From Zobellella maritima (GTDB taxonomy: Bacteria > Pseudomonadota > Gammaproteobacteria > Enterobacterales > Aeromonadaceae): 64,000 bases of DNA. A program made the translations under genes and the position numbers. Where the stretch lies: contig NZ_QCZE01000005.1 in assembly GCF_003075035.1 (NCBI RefSeq), forward strand, positions 62,001-126,000, written 5' to 3'. This document shows positions 17,939-27,712 of the stretch, piece by piece; position 1 is the stretch's first letter; every line of letters begins with the position of its first letter. The notes under the pieces were generated by a model. The model was not told where the DNA came from, did not search any database, and saw nothing but the letters and a program-made list of their open reading frames with translations.

Positions 17939-19348
17939 TTAACTTCCCATCAGCACCCCGAGGCTGAGCATGGCCATGATCATCAGAGTCAGTATGCCCA
18001 GCAGGGGACCGATAAACTTCAGCCAGGCTGCGTAGGACACCCGTCCTATCGCCAGGCCACCCATGACAATGCCGGAGGTGGGCATCACCAGATTGGGCAG
18101 GCCGGAGGCGGACTGGAAGGCGGTGACCACAAGTTCACGGCCAATGCCGCTGAAATCGGCCAGGGGCGCCAGTATCGGCATAGACAGCACGGCCAGACCG
18201 GAGGAAGAGGGTACGATCAGGCTCATCACCGCTTCTATGCCGTAAATAGCGTTGATAAAGGCGATCTGGTGCATTCCTGCCAGCAGTTCTTCGGCATAGT
18301 GGAGGATAGTATGAGTGATATTGCCGTTATCCATCACTACCACCAGGCCGCGGGCGATGGCGATGATCAAGGCCACCCCCAGCAGCTCCCGGGCACCGTC
18401 GATAAAGCTGCCGGTCAGCTCGGTTTCCGATAGCCGGCCTACCAGCCCTACCAGTATGCTGGCACCGATAAAGAGCGCCGACAACTCCGCCATCCACCAG
18501 CCACCGGCGGATACTCCCCACATCATGACTCCGAAGGTCAGCGCGAAGATGGTCAGAATCAGCTTGCGGGTCGGTGTCAGCTCGGGAGCCTGCTGCTGTT
18601 TGCCGTGCAGAAAATGCCGCTCGTTTGCTTCCCTCTGATGGGCGACCACCGAACGGGACGGATCCCGTTTCACCTTTTCTGCGTAGCGCATCACGTAGAA
18701 CACGCAGGCCAGCCAGCCCAACACCAGGATCGCCAGGCGCAGACCGAAGCCGTCCATAAAGTTGATCTCGGCAGCATTGGAGGCAATCACGGTGGCGAAG
18801 GGATTGATAGTAGAGCCGAGGCAGCCGATGCCGGCACCGATCATGATAATGGCCACACCCACTACGGTGTCGTAGCCGGCGGCGATCATTACCGGGATCA
18901 GCAGCGCATAGAAGGGAATGGTTTCCTCGGCCATGCCATAGACGGTACCACCCAGGGCAAACAGTCCCATCAGCAGTGGTATCATCCATTTTTCCCGGCC
19001 CTTGAGCCGGGCCATACTGCCGTTGATGCCGGCATCGATGGCCCCGGTGCGGGTCACCACCGCCAGAAAGCCGCCGATCACCAGTACAAACAGGGCCACA
19101 TCGGCGGCACGGGCCACATAGCTGGCCGGATCATAAAACCCTTGCACCGGCGCCATCAGTACCTCGACGACCCCCTGTGGGTTGGCATCAACCGGGTGAT
19201 AGGAGCCCACCAGGGGGACCAGTCGTCCCAGGGCTTCGTTTTTTTCCATTTGATACTGACCGGCGGGGATTACCCAGGTCAGTGCCGCCATGACCATGGT
19301 CAGCAGGAACAGTATGGTGTAGGCGGAGGGGAATTTTATTCTGGTCAT
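17939..19348 (-). CDS. YfcC-family basic amino acid/C4-type carrier
   Basis: This 469-residue membrane carrier of the YfcC (ion transporter superfamily) type has about 11-12 hydrophobic segments. Family motifs include FPSAYTILFLL near the N-terminus, GGTVYGMAEETIPFY, GAGIGCLGSTINPFATVIAS and LIVPSSSGLAVLSMPILAPLAD. It lies 65 bases downstream of the opine dehydrogenase gene, in the same direction, with a LysR gene upstream. That context suggests it moves the amino acid or opine handled by the enzyme. YfcC proteins are poorly characterised and are often linked to basic amino acids or acetate physiology, so the substrate remains open. Confidence 0.82.
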   Translation of the reverse strand: MTRIKFPSAYTILFLLTMVMAALTWVIPAGQYQMEKNEALGRLVPLVGSYHPVDANPQGVVEVLMAPVQGFYDPASYVARAADVALFVLVIGGFLAVVTRTGAIDAGINGSMARLKGREKWMIPLLMGLFALGGTVYGMAEETIPFYALLIPVMIAAGYDTVVGVAIIMIGAGIGCLGSTINPFATVIASNAAEINFMDGFGLRLAILVLGWLACVFYVMRYAEKVKRDPSRSVVAHQREANERHFLHGKQQQAPELTPTRKLILTIFALTFGVMMWGVSAGGWWMAELSALFIGASILVGLVGRLSETELTGSFIDGARELLGVALIIAIARGLVVVMDNGNITHTILHYAEELLAGMHQIAFINAIYGIEAVMSLIVPSSSGLAVLSMPILAPLADFSGIGRELVVTAFQSASGLPNLVMPTSGIVMGGLAIGRVSYAAWLKFIGPLLGILTLMIMAMLSLGVLMGS

Positions 19349-19413
19349 TGGTATGTCCTTATGCGTATCGGCTGTGTTACCGGCGACGAGGCGGCTGGCC
19401 CCGAGGCCCGGTA

Positions 19414-20523
19414 TCAGGCAACCAGCTCCATGATCTCCTGCACCGATTTCCCGGCCAGGCCCATTTTTTCCAGGGTTCGCCCGCTGCAGAAATAGTCGGT
19501 TTCGTTATAGGCGTTGTTGATATGCAGGCAGGATTCGACCAGAGCTGTTTTCACTCCGGCGAGCCGGCCGAACTCGAAGCAGGGCACCAGCAGATAGGCT
19601 GCGTCCTCGGTGATATAGCGATCCTGTGCCGACTTGGGGGCGCTGTTGAGTTTGCCGTGGGTTTCCGAGGTGCGGTTCAGCTCATAGACACTGTCGGCGC
19701 TCAGACCATACAGGCTGTTCATGGCTTCCAGTTCGGGCTTCAGGGTCAGGCCCAGGGCTCGGCCCACCGCCAGCCGTTCCTGTTCCATCACCGCTGCAGC
19801 CCGGGCGGTAGCGAGCGAACAGCAATCTTTGTAGTAGTTGAATTGACCATCGAAGTTTTCCAGCAGGCCCATGTTGAGAGTGGTTAGTAGCGGATGGCCG
19901 CCAAAATTGATGTTTTCCAGACCGGCGGCAATCACGTTGTCCAGGGCGGTCAGCGGCAATGGCATCAGCAGCTGCAAGCGGTTAATGGTTTCTTGGGTTC
20001 GACTGGCGGGCAAGGCGGCCACCGGCAGTTGCTGTTTCATGCCGAGAATAGCCAGTTGGGCCGGGCCGACGATGCGGGTAGCCCAAGGGATGGAAATGGC
20101 ATCGACCAGGGTGACATCCAGCGCCTGATAGCCAGCTTCCAGCCTGATGCGGTTAAATACCAGGGAGCCGTAATTGCCCGGCATCAGCAGCAGGATCTGA
20201 CCATCGCGCAGGTGTGGCAGCATGGCCCTGAACAAGGGTTCCTGAGCGAAGGAAGGCACCGGCAGCACCAGCACATCGGCGAAGGCTACTGCCTCGGCCA
20301 GATCGCGACTCAGGGTATCGATGGCCTGGGTGCCGGCGAACTCCAGGGGCACTCCATTATATTCCGCCAGCGCCTGAATACCGCCGTGCCGGGCAATGTC
20401 GTCCAGTGGTTGATCGAAGCCGGGAGCGCCATATAGACAGACCCGGGTGCCCAGCAGGGAAAAATGATAGGCGGCGGTCAGGCCGGCATTGCCTGAGCCG
20501 ATAACAGAGACACGAGATAACAT
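19414..20523 (-). CDS. Opine dehydrogenase family protein (octopine/nopaline dehydrogenase fold)
   Basis: The product is 369 residues long. The N-terminal Rossmann domain has the dinucleotide motif VIGSGNAGLTAAYHF (Gly8-X-Gly10-X-X-Gly13). The C-terminal half fits the octopine dehydrogenase domain: INFGGHPLLTTLNMG, then a His/Arg-containing helical region. Such enzymes reversibly condense an amino acid with a 2-oxo acid using NAD(P)H, or oxidise the resulting opine. Upstream is a LysR gene of the opine-catabolism type and downstream a YfcC carrier, so a degradative role is plausible. A CRP-like site and a promoter lie in the 193-base gap upstream. Substrates cannot be read from sequence. Confidence 0.85.
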   Translation of the reverse strand: MLSRVSVIGSGNAGLTAAYHFSLLGTRVCLYGAPGFDQPLDDIARHGGIQALAEYNGVPLEFAGTQAIDTLSRDLAEAVAFADVLVLPVPSFAQEPLFRAMLPHLRDGQILLLMPGNYGSLVFNRIRLEAGYQALDVTLVDAISIPWATRIVGPAQLAILGMKQQLPVAALPASRTQETINRLQLLMPLPLTALDNVIAAGLENINFGGHPLLTTLNMGLLENFDGQFNYYKDCCSLATARAAAVMEQERLAVGRALGLTLKPELEAMNSLYGLSADSVYELNRTSETHGKLNSAPKSAQDRYITEDAAYLLVPCFEFGRLAGVKTALVESCLHINNAYNETDYFCSGRTLEKMGLAGKSVQEIMELVA

Positions 20524-20669
20524 GGTATTTCCTCTGGCGATGAATGACTGATGGCGCCAGACTAGGAAAAACCGCGAGCGCAGAATAATGCACAGCTCTT
20601 CTCAAAGCATGCAGAAAAGACATACTTCAGCGGGTGTCGGTATGTAATTGTTTGATGATTAAGATGTTA

Positions 20670-20723
20670 ACTTTATGATGCTTGCTGCTTCCGTCAAAGA
20701 AGAAGTGTGATGTGTATCACTTT
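20670..20723 (-). promoter_or_regulatory. CRP-like site and promoter upstream of the opine dehydrogenase gene
   Basis: TGTGATGTGTATCACT at 20706-20721 fits the CRP consensus TGTGA-N6-TCACA with one mismatch and is near-palindromic. On the minus strand, downstream of it, is TTGACG (20692-20697) with TAAAGT 16 bases further (20670-20675), a fair sigma-70 promoter pointing at the opine dehydrogenase gene. The site overlaps the lysR stop codon. Carbon-catabolite control of the carrier/dehydrogenase pair is inferred. Confidence 0.55.
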
Positions 20724-21646
20724 GGTTCGGAGAGATCCCGCATCGGTCCCATATTCAGCACTATGTCCATGTCTGCGGCCAACTCGATAAAGTGATCGAT
20801 AAAGCGCTGGGCGTGACGATTGAGTGGGCGCAGCGCCGGATAGAGAATTTCAAATTCGAACGGCAGCGAAAAGGCCAGAGGCCGTTCGATGACCTCACTA
20901 TGTTCGCTGGCAAGGCGGGCGGTAAAGGGGTCTGTAATTGCCATACCCAGCCCTTCGCCTACCAGGGTTGCCGCCGTGGTGGCCAACGAGACTTCTATCT
21001 GTTCGGTCATATTTAGCTGGTAGCGACGCAACAGGGCGTCGATCAAGCGCTGACTAACATCATTTTCGTGGCGGATCAGCGGCAGCTCGGCCAGATCATC
21101 CACATCGATATGTGGCTTTTCTGACAACGGCGAACAGGCGGGCAGCAGGCACACCGACTCGCATTTCACCCGCCGGGCCCTGACCCCGGCCAGTGGCTCA
21201 TCGATAAAGGCAAAGCCGATGTCGGTGGTCTGGCTCTGCACCCTGTGCACGACTTCCTCCGAACGGTAAGTCTTCAGTGCCACCTTCATCTGCGGCGCCT
21301 GACGCAGAAAGCGGGCCAGGGTACGCGGCAGGAAGACGCTTGAGAGCAGCGGCATGGCGGCAATATTGAGGCGGCCGAAGCGATGGGCACGAATGGAGGC
21401 AGCGGCCTGATCGAGCCCGGAAACGGCTTCGAAGGCCCGGGCCACCTCCAGGTAAAAGGCCTCGCCATCATCGCTAAGCTGCAGCCGGTTACCCTTGCGG
21501 ATAAACAGCTGAAACCCCAGCCGCTGCTCGAGCGAGGACAACAACCGGCTGACCGCCGGCTGGCTGAGGTTTAGCCGTTCGGCGGCGGCGGTGACCGTCT
21601 GACATTCAACAATGGCTTTGAAGGCATTGAGCTGGGAAAGTTTCAT
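20717..21646 (-). CDS. LysR-family regulator of the opine dehydrogenase/YfcC genes (NocR/OccR-like)
   Basis: This is a 309-residue LysR regulator. The N-terminal helix-turn-helix (TVTAAAERLNLSQPAVSRLLSSLEQRLG) is followed by an effector domain. Full-length similarity to the NocR/OccR opine-type group is suggested by the first 60 residues and by its position before an opine-dehydrogenase-family gene. It is transcribed in the same direction as its probable targets, 193 bases ahead of them. The adjacent CRP-like site could couple it to carbon status. Regulator class is secure; the opine link is inference from neighbours. Confidence 0.88.
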   Translation of the reverse strand: MKLSQLNAFKAIVECQTVTAAAERLNLSQPAVSRLLSSLEQRLGFQLFIRKGNRLQLSDDGEAFYLEVARAFEAVSGLDQAAASIRAHRFGRLNIAAMPLLSSVFLPRTLARFLRQAPQMKVALKTYRSEEVVHRVQSQTTDIGFAFIDEPLAGVRARRVKCESVCLLPACSPLSEKPHIDVDDLAELPLIRHENDVSQRLIDALLRRYQLNMTEQIEVSLATTAATLVGEGLGMAITDPFTARLASEHSEVIERPLAFSLPFEFEILYPALRPLNRHAQRFIDHFIELAADMDIVLNMGPMRDLSEPK

Positions 21647-21774
21647 AAGGCGTTGGTCATTATCCTAGTAGAGCCGGACCGGACGGCACGCCGCCTTCCA
21701 GGGAAAGACAGCTTATCAGACTCGTGGGCTGTCAAAAAACGATTGCCACGACCGCTTGCGCAACCGGATATGGC

Positions 21775-22125
21775 TCATTCCCGACTTCTGGCAGCCGCCT
21801 GCTGTTTTACTGCCGCCGGCAGCTGCCTGAAGCGGTCGCCCAGGATCAGTTCCAGCTGACGTAGCCGGCGTTGCAGTTCCGCCTTTTGTGGTGCTTCCAC
21901 CGTTTCCAGCAATTCATGAAGCGCCAGGTATTCCTTGCGTGCTTCCAGCTCCGGTGGCAGGAAGCCGCCGTTCTTCAGCAATCGATAACCGGCGCGCAGC
22001 TGTTCGGGGACCTGGCTGTCGTCCTCCAGCTGCTGCGGCTTGCCCTCCCCGGGCAGGTTATCCAGCTGGCCTTCCCGGCGGGCCTTGTCGATGGCCTGCT
22101 CGGCCAGCTTGTCGATTAACCACAT
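21775..22125 (-). CDS. DUF1992 (DnaJ-related conserved) protein
   Basis: This 116-residue soluble protein matches the DUF1992 family, whose N-terminal core is visible: IDKLAEQAIDKARREGQLDNLPGEGKP, then RAGYRLLKNGGFLPPELEARKE. The rest is a charged helix, probably coiled coil. DUF1992 occurs alone in bacteria and as the conserved domain of DnaJ homologue DNAJC28 in animals; its function is unknown. It lies 35 bases downstream of a small membrane protein gene on the same strand and may share its transcript. Confidence 0.85.
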   Translation of the reverse strand: MWLIDKLAEQAIDKARREGQLDNLPGEGKPQQLEDDSQVPEQLRAGYRLLKNGGFLPPELEARKEYLALHELLETVEAPQKAELQRRLRQLELILGDRFRQLPAAVKQQAAARSRE

Positions 22126-22160
22126 CTTGCCTCCTGTCCGTGGCGGGACATATTACCTGC

Positions 22161-22826
22161 CTATCCGCCGAAAAAGAAAAACCAGAACGGCACTGGCGCC
22201 ACGGCCAGGGCAATCAGAATAATAAAACCATAAAAGGGAATCAGCCTGCTCATGCCCACCACCAGGCCGATGCCGCCGCCGCCGCCAATCAGGGTATTAC
22301 CCGGCAGGTTGAGGGCGGCGGCAATGGTCAGGTAGCGGTATTTCAGCAGCAGCGGTGCTATGCCGGCGGGGAGCTTGTCGCCGAGCAGGGCCAGCCGCTG
22401 CTGCCGATTCAGGGGCGCAAGTCGGCTGACCAGATCGGCGGCCCGGTACAGGCGCAGCCAGTGCAGCAGGCGGTGGATCAAGGGAGCAGGAATAAGTCGC
22501 CCGATCAGGAAGCTGAGCGACAAGGCAGCCAGGGTGCACAGGTAGACCAGCAGGGCGCCCTTGCTGCCCAGCATCATCATCAGCGCCAGACCGATTTCTA
22601 TGCCGGGCATAAAGGGAATGGCCATCAGCAGAATATAGAGGCAAGCCGCCGTCAGCACCATAATGCTGAGCAGGGCATCGTGCCGGGGAAACAGCTGCAG
22701 GTTGAACTGGCGGGACAGCCAGTTGCCGGCCATATTCAGTGCTATGATGATGCCGATCAGCAGGGCCAGCCTGAGATAGCGGATCAGTCTGGGAGTGTCG
22801 GCCGGATGGTGCTGTGAGTCATTCAT
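22161..22826 (-). CDS. Small integral membrane protein (possibly TVP38/DedA-like)
   Basis: The product is 221 residues with about five hydrophobic segments (near 20-38, 55-80, 82-112, 160-178 and 185-218). The segment PFMPGIEIGLALMMMLGSKG followed by a second helix with FLIGR resembles the TVP38/DedA reentrant region, and the Gly-rich IGGGGGIGLVVG near the C-terminus also fits a membrane carrier. The match is partial, so family and role are uncertain; 'small multidrug export' annotation is another possibility. It precedes the DUF1992 gene by 35 bases. Confidence 0.7.
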   Translation of the reverse strand: MNDSQHHPADTPRLIRYLRLALLIGIIIALNMAGNWLSRQFNLQLFPRHDALLSIMVLTAACLYILLMAIPFMPGIEIGLALMMMLGSKGALLVYLCTLAALSLSFLIGRLIPAPLIHRLLHWLRLYRAADLVSRLAPLNRQQRLALLGDKLPAGIAPLLLKYRYLTIAAALNLPGNTLIGGGGGIGLVVGMSRLIPFYGFIILIALAVAPVPFWFFFFGG

Positions 22827-22845
22827 ATGCAGTCCTGGCCTTGCC

Positions 22846-23247
22846 TTATTGTTTCAGAGTGCCCCTGAACCAGTATTCACGGCGGGTATTCCAGTACCAG
22901 CGCTCCTTGGTCCAGACGAAACTGACCTCGGCGGTGTCGCCATCGATCACTCCCTGCCAGCTGATGGTGCCGTGGGTCGGACTCTCGGTGACGGCCTTGA
23001 AGTGAATGGTGTCGTCCACCCGATTGGCCGAGTACCCGCTGCTCTTGAAGTTATAAGGGGCGCAGGAAACCGAGGTGAACAGGCCGTTCCTAAAGGTGAT
23101 TTCCTCGCGTTCGTCGGGATCAAGGGGCTTGCCTGCCTCGCCATTGAGGCCGACAAAGCTCATGCCGTCCAGCAGCCCGGCCTGCACGCCGTTCGGCGCC
23201 ATCGCCAGCAGGGCGATGAGCAGGCAATTCCGCAGTGAGGTGTGCAT
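22846..23247 (-). CDS. Secreted hypothetical protein, 133 residues
   Basis: A signal peptide (MHTSLRNCLLIALLAMAPNGVQA) precedes a small soluble domain with single Cys, many Trp/Tyr and alternating beta pattern (TFRNGLFTSVSC, GTISWQGVIDGDTAEVSFVW, REYWFRGTLKQ). It looks like a periplasmic lipocalin-like beta domain, but no named family was recognised. It is transcribed toward the membrane protein gene, 19 bases away, so it is probably co-transcribed with it. Confidence 0.72.
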   Translation of the reverse strand: MHTSLRNCLLIALLAMAPNGVQAGLLDGMSFVGLNGEAGKPLDPDEREEITFRNGLFTSVSCAPYNFKSSGYSANRVDDTIHFKAVTESPTHGTISWQGVIDGDTAEVSFVWTKERWYWNTRREYWFRGTLKQ

Positions 23248-23334
23248 CAGGGTCTCCGGGGAACCGTGTTATTCACAGTGTGCGCTCACTTACCATTCTA
23301 GCAGCCTGGTGGTATGACCGAAGGCCATAATATC

Positions 23335-24273
23335 CTAGTCTGCTGTCTGGTTGTCCCGGCTCAGCTTGAGGTAGACCCCCAGGCCGCCGAGCATGGCCAC
23401 CGCCGCCATCAGCATCCACACCGCATTGATCAGCTGGTCGCCGCCATTGCCGTCGAGCAACGACTTGAACATCAACAGCAGGGCCTCGATAGACACCGCA
23501 ATGATGATGGCCGCCATGAAGCGGGAGATGGTGCGCCGGGTCGAATCGTGGTGGTGGATGTCCTTGTTTACCAACACCTCTTCCTCGAGGATGGTCTTGC
23601 CCAGGTCGAAGATCGACATCCCCAGGGTGATCAGGATAACGGTACCGAAGGCCCCGGTCGCGATATTGCTGTTGGCATCAAACACCGACATCAGGGATTC
23701 GAATGCCGAGTACAGCAGCAGGGCCGCGACCAGGATCAGCAGGCCACCGATCAGCCCGTAGATCCACTGGAAATAGTGGTGGCACCGAAAGCGCATCTCA
23801 TCGCCGTTGAGGTAGGAAATCAGACGTCGCAGGTTGAAGTTGATCACCAGATAACCAAGATCACGGCCCTGTTCATCCACCAGATGCCGCACCACCGAGA
23901 TTGCCAGCTGGTGGGTGGCGTTCGACAGGTAGGGGCTGGTGACCACAACGGCATTGGCACTCTGTTTCGCGGCCAGCATATAGGGCCGCCGGCTGCGGTC
24001 GCTGCCCTTGCCCGGCGAGCGGCGCTTGCGTTCACTCATGGTGGGGCTGTAGGCCGAATCCATCAACTGGATACCGTCGCTGTCCAGGCTGTAGAGCAGT
24101 TCGACGAAGGGGTAAGCCCGGCTGAGGTAGTCGATGCTCTGCTGCTGGGCCTGACTGCTCTGCTGCAGCTCCGGCCCGTTCAGGCTGGTCATGATCGACT
24201 CCATCAGGCTGTGGATGACGGACTGGTATTGCTGGTACTGTTCCAGCAGGCGGAAATGGTTGTGTGTGCTCAC
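23335..24273 (-). CDS. Membrane protein with an N-terminal PDC/Cache-like sensor region
   Basis: I choose the GTG at 24273 (MSTHNHFRLLEQ...), giving 312 residues; upstream codons in this frame (to 24438) have no ribosome site and are basic, low-complexity and unlike a protein start. Residues about 10-160 look like a PDC/Cache ligand-sensor segment (SIDYLSRAYPFVELLYSLDSDG, YLVINFNLRRLISYL). Four hydrophobic segments follow (about 185-205, 215-235, 260-280 and 285-305). There is no kinase, GGDEF or methyl-accepting domain, so any signalling output is not obvious. No clear operon partner is seen. Confidence 0.75.
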   Translation of the reverse strand: MSTHNHFRLLEQYQQYQSVIHSLMESIMTSLNGPELQQSSQAQQQSIDYLSRAYPFVELLYSLDSDGIQLMDSAYSPTMSERKRRSPGKGSDRSRRPYMLAAKQSANAVVVTSPYLSNATHQLAISVVRHLVDEQGRDLGYLVINFNLRRLISYLNGDEMRFRCHHYFQWIYGLIGGLLILVAALLLYSAFESLMSVFDANSNIATGAFGTVILITLGMSIFDLGKTILEEEVLVNKDIHHHDSTRRTISRFMAAIIIAVSIEALLLMFKSLLDGNGGDQLINAVWMLMAAVAMLGGLGVYLKLSRDNQTAD

Positions 24274-24439
24274 GGCTGAAAGTTTCTCTGGGTCACTGGG
24301 GTTAATGGTAGAGAGCACGACTGTAGCGCAACTGGATGACAGTATTCGATAGCGGGACCGGATTATTGCCCGGGATGTGATCTCGCGACGGTCAGGGTAA
24401 AGGCCTGTGCCATACCGGCATTTACCCAGGAAGCGCAAT

Positions 24440-24459
24440 GCCCGTGCCTGAACACGGGC
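24440..24459 (-). terminator. Weak stem-loop downstream of mnmE
   Basis: A 7-base-pair stem (GCCCGTG / CACGGGC) with a 6-base loop lies 17 bases past the mnmE stop codon. No run of T follows on the minus strand, so termination would be weak or Rho-assisted. Confidence 0.4.
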
Positions 24460-24476
24460 GGATCAGTAGACAGTGG

Positions 24477-25838
24477 TTACTTTCCGATACAAAAACTCGA
24501 GAAAATTCTGCCCAGCAGGTCATCGGAGGTGAATTCACCGGTGATCTGGCTCAGTTGTTCCTGGGCCAGGCGCAGTTCCTCGGCCACCAGTTCGCCGGCC
24601 ATGTATACCTCCAGCTGTTCCTTGGCCATGATCAGGTGCTGGTCGGCGTGGTGCAGGGCGTCCAGGTGGCGCTGGCGGGCGCTGAAGCCGCCTTCGCCGC
24701 CGCCCTGAAAGCCCATGCAGGCCTTGAGATGCTCCTTGAGCGCCTCCACACCCATGCCGGTCTTGGCGGAGATGGGGTAAACCGGGTGTTCGCCGTCGCT
24801 GACCACTGTCATTGCTTCGCCGCTCAGATCTGCCTTGTTACGCACCACGGTCAGACCGATATGGGCGGGCAGCCGATCGACGAAATCGGGCCAGATATCC
24901 TTGGGATGCAAGGCGTCGGTGGTGGTGCCGTCCACCATAAACAGGATGCGGTCGGCCTGCTCGATCTCGCTCCAGGCCCGCTCTATGCCGATCCGCTCTA
25001 CCGCATCGCTGGCTTCGCGCAGGCCGGCGGTGTCGATGACATGCAGCGGCATGCCGTCCAGGTGGATATATTCCCGCAGCACGTCCCGGGTGGTACCGGC
25101 GATATCAGTGACGATGGCCGACTCCTTGCCGGCCAGGGCGTTGAGCAGGCTGGACTTGCCGGCGTTGGGCCGGCCGGCGATCACCACCTTCATGCCTTCG
25201 CGCATGATGGCGCCCTGGCGAGCCTGGCGCTGGACTTCGGCCAGCCGATCCATGATGCCGTACAGCTCACCGGCTATCTTGCCGTCCGACAGGAAGTCGA
25301 CTTCCTCTTCGGGGAAGTCGATGGCCGCCTCCACATAGATTCGCAGGTGAGTGAGTGCTTCCACCAGCTCGTGAACATGGCTGGAAAACTCGCCCTGCAG
25401 CGATTGCAGTGCCGAGCGGGCCGCCTGCTCACTGGAGGCCTCGATCAGGTCGGCGATGGCCTCGGCCTGGGCCAGATCCAGTTTGTCGTTGAGGAAGGCG
25501 CGCTCGCTGAACTCACCGGCCCGGGCCGGACGCAGTCCGGGCAGGATAAGGATCCGGCGCACCAGCATGTCCAGTACCACCGGGCCGCCGTGGCCCTGCA
25601 GTTCGAGCACGTCTTCGCCGGTGAAGCTGTTGGGGCCCTTGAACAGCAGGGCGATGCCCTGATCCAGCACCAGCCCCTGTTCGTCGGTAAAGGGCAGGTA
25701 GTCGGCATAGCGCACCCTGGGCACCTTGCCGAGTACGGCCTGGGCCACGGTCTCGGCCTGGGGGCCTGAGACCCGGATTATGCCCACGCCGCCCCGCCCG
25801 GGGGCGGTGGCCTGGGCCACTATGGTATCGTTCGACAT
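24477..25838 (-). CDS. mnmE: tRNA uridine-5-carboxymethylaminomethyl(34) synthesis GTPase MnmE
   Basis: MnmE is 453 residues, equal to the family norm, when started at the ATG at 25838 ([20 protein letters not shown]); the longer open frame upstream is not conserved. GTPase motifs are GRPNAGKSS (222-230), [12 protein letters not shown] and NKAD, and the C-terminal FCIGK carries the essential Cys. With MnmG it adds the carboxymethylaminomethyl group to the wobble uridine of certain tRNAs. It follows yidC, as in most gammaproteobacteria, after a terminator, so it is probably transcribed from its own promoter. Confidence 0.97.
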   Translation of the reverse strand: MSNDTIVAQATAPGRGGVGIIRVSGPQAETVAQAVLGKVPRVRYADYLPFTDEQGLVLDQGIALLFKGPNSFTGEDVLELQGHGGPVVLDMLVRRILILPGLRPARAGEFSERAFLNDKLDLAQAEAIADLIEASSEQAARSALQSLQGEFSSHVHELVEALTHLRIYVEAAIDFPEEEVDFLSDGKIAGELYGIMDRLAEVQRQARQGAIMREGMKVVIAGRPNAGKSSLLNALAGKESAIVTDIAGTTRDVLREYIHLDGMPLHVIDTAGLREASDAVERIGIERAWSEIEQADRILFMVDGTTTDALHPKDIWPDFVDRLPAHIGLTVVRNKADLSGEAMTVVSDGEHPVYPISAKTGMGVEALKEHLKACMGFQGGGEGGFSARQRHLDALHHADQHLIMAKEQLEVYMAGELVAEELRLAQEQLSQITGEFTSDDLLGRIFSSFCIGK

Positions 25839-25981
25839 CTGTTCTGTTACTCCACAAATAACGCTGGCGAGGGTAAAGGAGTGCGCCTGGTCGATCTCCC
25901 GTTTAAGGGATGAAGCGGAGAGCGTACAGCGAGACATGCACAGCATGCCGGCAAAGCGTATTCCTTTGCCCTCGGGGGCAG

Positions 25982-26009
25982 AAAAAAGGCGACCCGGGGG
26001 GCCGCCTTT
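25982..26009 (-). terminator. Intrinsic terminator after yidC
   Basis: On the minus strand a 7-base-pair stem (AAAGGCG / CGCCTTT) encloses a GC-rich loop and is followed by TTTTTT. It lies 36 bases beyond the yidC stop, ending the rpmH-rnpA-yidD-yidC transcript. Confidence 0.88.
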
Positions 26010-26044
26010 AGTGTATTGATTTATGGCGCTACCGGCCAGCGGCC

Positions 26045-27709
26045 TTAAGAGGCGGCCTTGCTGTGCAGGCCTTTCTTCTCCAGCTGGCGGAAAATAAACC
26101 ACTGCTGGGTGATGGTGACCACGTTGCTCACCAGCCAGTACAGGGTCAGACCGGCGGGGAACCACAGGAAGAAGAAGGTAAAGATGATGGGCATGAACTG
26201 CATCACCTTTTGCTGCATGGGGTCGGTGACCGTGGTCGGACTCATCTTCTGGATCACGAACATGCTGGCGCCCATCAGGATAGGCAGCACGAAGTAGGGA
26301 TCACGGACAGACAGATCGTCAATCCACAGGAAGAAGGGAGCGTGGCGCAGCTCGACCGATTCCATCAGTACCCAGTAAAGGGCAATGAAGATAGGCATCT
26401 GCACCAGGATCGGCAAACAGCCGCCGAGTGGGTTGACCTTCTCTTTCTTGTACAGCTCCATCATGCCCTGGGACATCTTCTGGCGGTCGTCACCGTAGCG
26501 CTCGCGCAGGGCAACCAGTTTGGGTTGCAGCATGCGCATCTTGGCCATGGAGGTGTACTGAGCCTTGGTCAGCGGGTACATGATACCGCGTACCGCGAAG
26601 GTGGTCAGCACGATGGCCAAGCCCCAGTTGGAAACCAGGCTCTGCAGGAATTGCAGCAGCTTGAACAGCGGCTGGGCGATAAACCACAGCCAGCCGTAGT
26701 CGACGGTCAGATCCAGGTTTTCGGCGGCGGCGGCCATTTCATCCTGCAGCTTGGGTCCCAGCCACAGCTTGGCGCTGATGGTCTGCTCGGCACCGGGGGC
26801 GACCTCCACCAGCGGCGCCTTGAAGCCGATGATGGCCTCACCGCTATTGGTCCGGGCACGGCTGTAGAGCTGGTTGGTTTCCTGTTCGGGGGCAATCCAG
26901 GCAGACACGAAGTAGTGTTGCAGCATGCCGACCCAGCCACCTTCGGTGGTCTGGTTCAGGTTGGCTTCGCGCACATCCTGGAAATCGTACTTTTCATACT
27001 TGGTGTCTGCGGTGGAGTAGGCCGGGCCACGATAGGCCGACGCCATCAGCGCATTGCCGCCCTCGGCATCGGGGTCCACTTCGCTCTGTTTCAGCTGACC
27101 ATAGAGCTGGGCCTGGACCGGTTCGGCACTGCGGTTGTCTATCTGGTAACCCACTTCGACCAGGTGCTGGTTACGATGCAGGGTAAAGATCTTGGTAAAG
27201 ACAACGCCACTTTCGTTGGTGAAGCTCATGGGCACGGTCAGGCTGTCCTGGCCGGCGGCCAGTTCATAGGAGGACTGTTCGGCCCGATATACAGGGCGAC
27301 CCTCGGCACGGGCGTCGGGGCCGTCACGGCCAATCAGGCCGCTCTGGGCTACATACACAAAATCCGCACCATTACGCAGCAGCACGAACTTGTCCTCGGA
27401 GTTCAGCTCGTCGTCGTGCTCCAGCAGTTCGGCATGCACCACATCACCGCCCCGGGTGTCGACAGACAGCTTGAGGGAGTCGGTGGTGATGGTGACCAGG
27501 CGGCGGGTAGCGGACACGGGGCCGTTGGTGGCGGGGATATCGCTGTCGGCCTGGTCCGACTCGGGAACAAACGAGTCGCTGCTGTCGGGGCTGGTTTGGC
27601 TCGCCTGCACCGGGTCTGGCTTGGGCGCTTTATCCGTTTGCCACTGTTGCCAGATGAGGAAACTCACCAGCAGCAGTGCGATCAGAAGTATATTGCGTTG
27701 AGATTCCAT
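26045..27709 (-). CDS. yidC: Membrane protein insertase YidC
   Basis: The product has 554 residues, close to E. coli YidC. The first helix ([18 protein letters not shown]) is followed by an acidic linker and the large periplasmic beta domain (about 60-340). The insertase core is in the C-terminal 200 residues, with its membrane segments and the conserved [21 protein letters not shown] region. YidC inserts membrane proteins alone or with SecYEG. It is preceded by yidD, with 3 bases between them, in the usual rpmH-rnpA-yidD-yidC order. Confidence 0.97.
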   Translation of the reverse strand: MESQRNILLIALLLVSFLIWQQWQTDKAPKPDPVQASQTSPDSSDSFVPESDQADSDIPATNGPVSATRRLVTITTDSLKLSVDTRGGDVVHAELLEHDDELNSEDKFVLLRNGADFVYVAQSGLIGRDGPDARAEGRPVYRAEQSSYELAAGQDSLTVPMSFTNESGVVFTKIFTLHRNQHLVEVGYQIDNRSAEPVQAQLYGQLKQSEVDPDAEGGNALMASAYRGPAYSTADTKYEKYDFQDVREANLNQTTEGGWVGMLQHYFVSAWIAPEQETNQLYSRARTNSGEAIIGFKAPLVEVAPGAEQTISAKLWLGPKLQDEMAAAAENLDLTVDYGWLWFIAQPLFKLLQFLQSLVSNWGLAIVLTTFAVRGIMYPLTKAQYTSMAKMRMLQPKLVALRERYGDDRQKMSQGMMELYKKEKVNPLGGCLPILVQMPIFIALYWVLMESVELRHAPFFLWIDDLSVRDPYFVLPILMGASMFVIQKMSPTTVTDPMQQKVMQFMPIIFTFFFLWFPAGLTLYWLVSNVVTITQQWFIFRQLEKKGLHSKAAS

Positions 27710-27712
27710 AGT

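Noticed and set aside
24477-26165. A 562-residue reading of MnmE.
   Set aside because: The upstream extension is not conserved and crosses the yidC terminator; family length fits the ATG at 25838.
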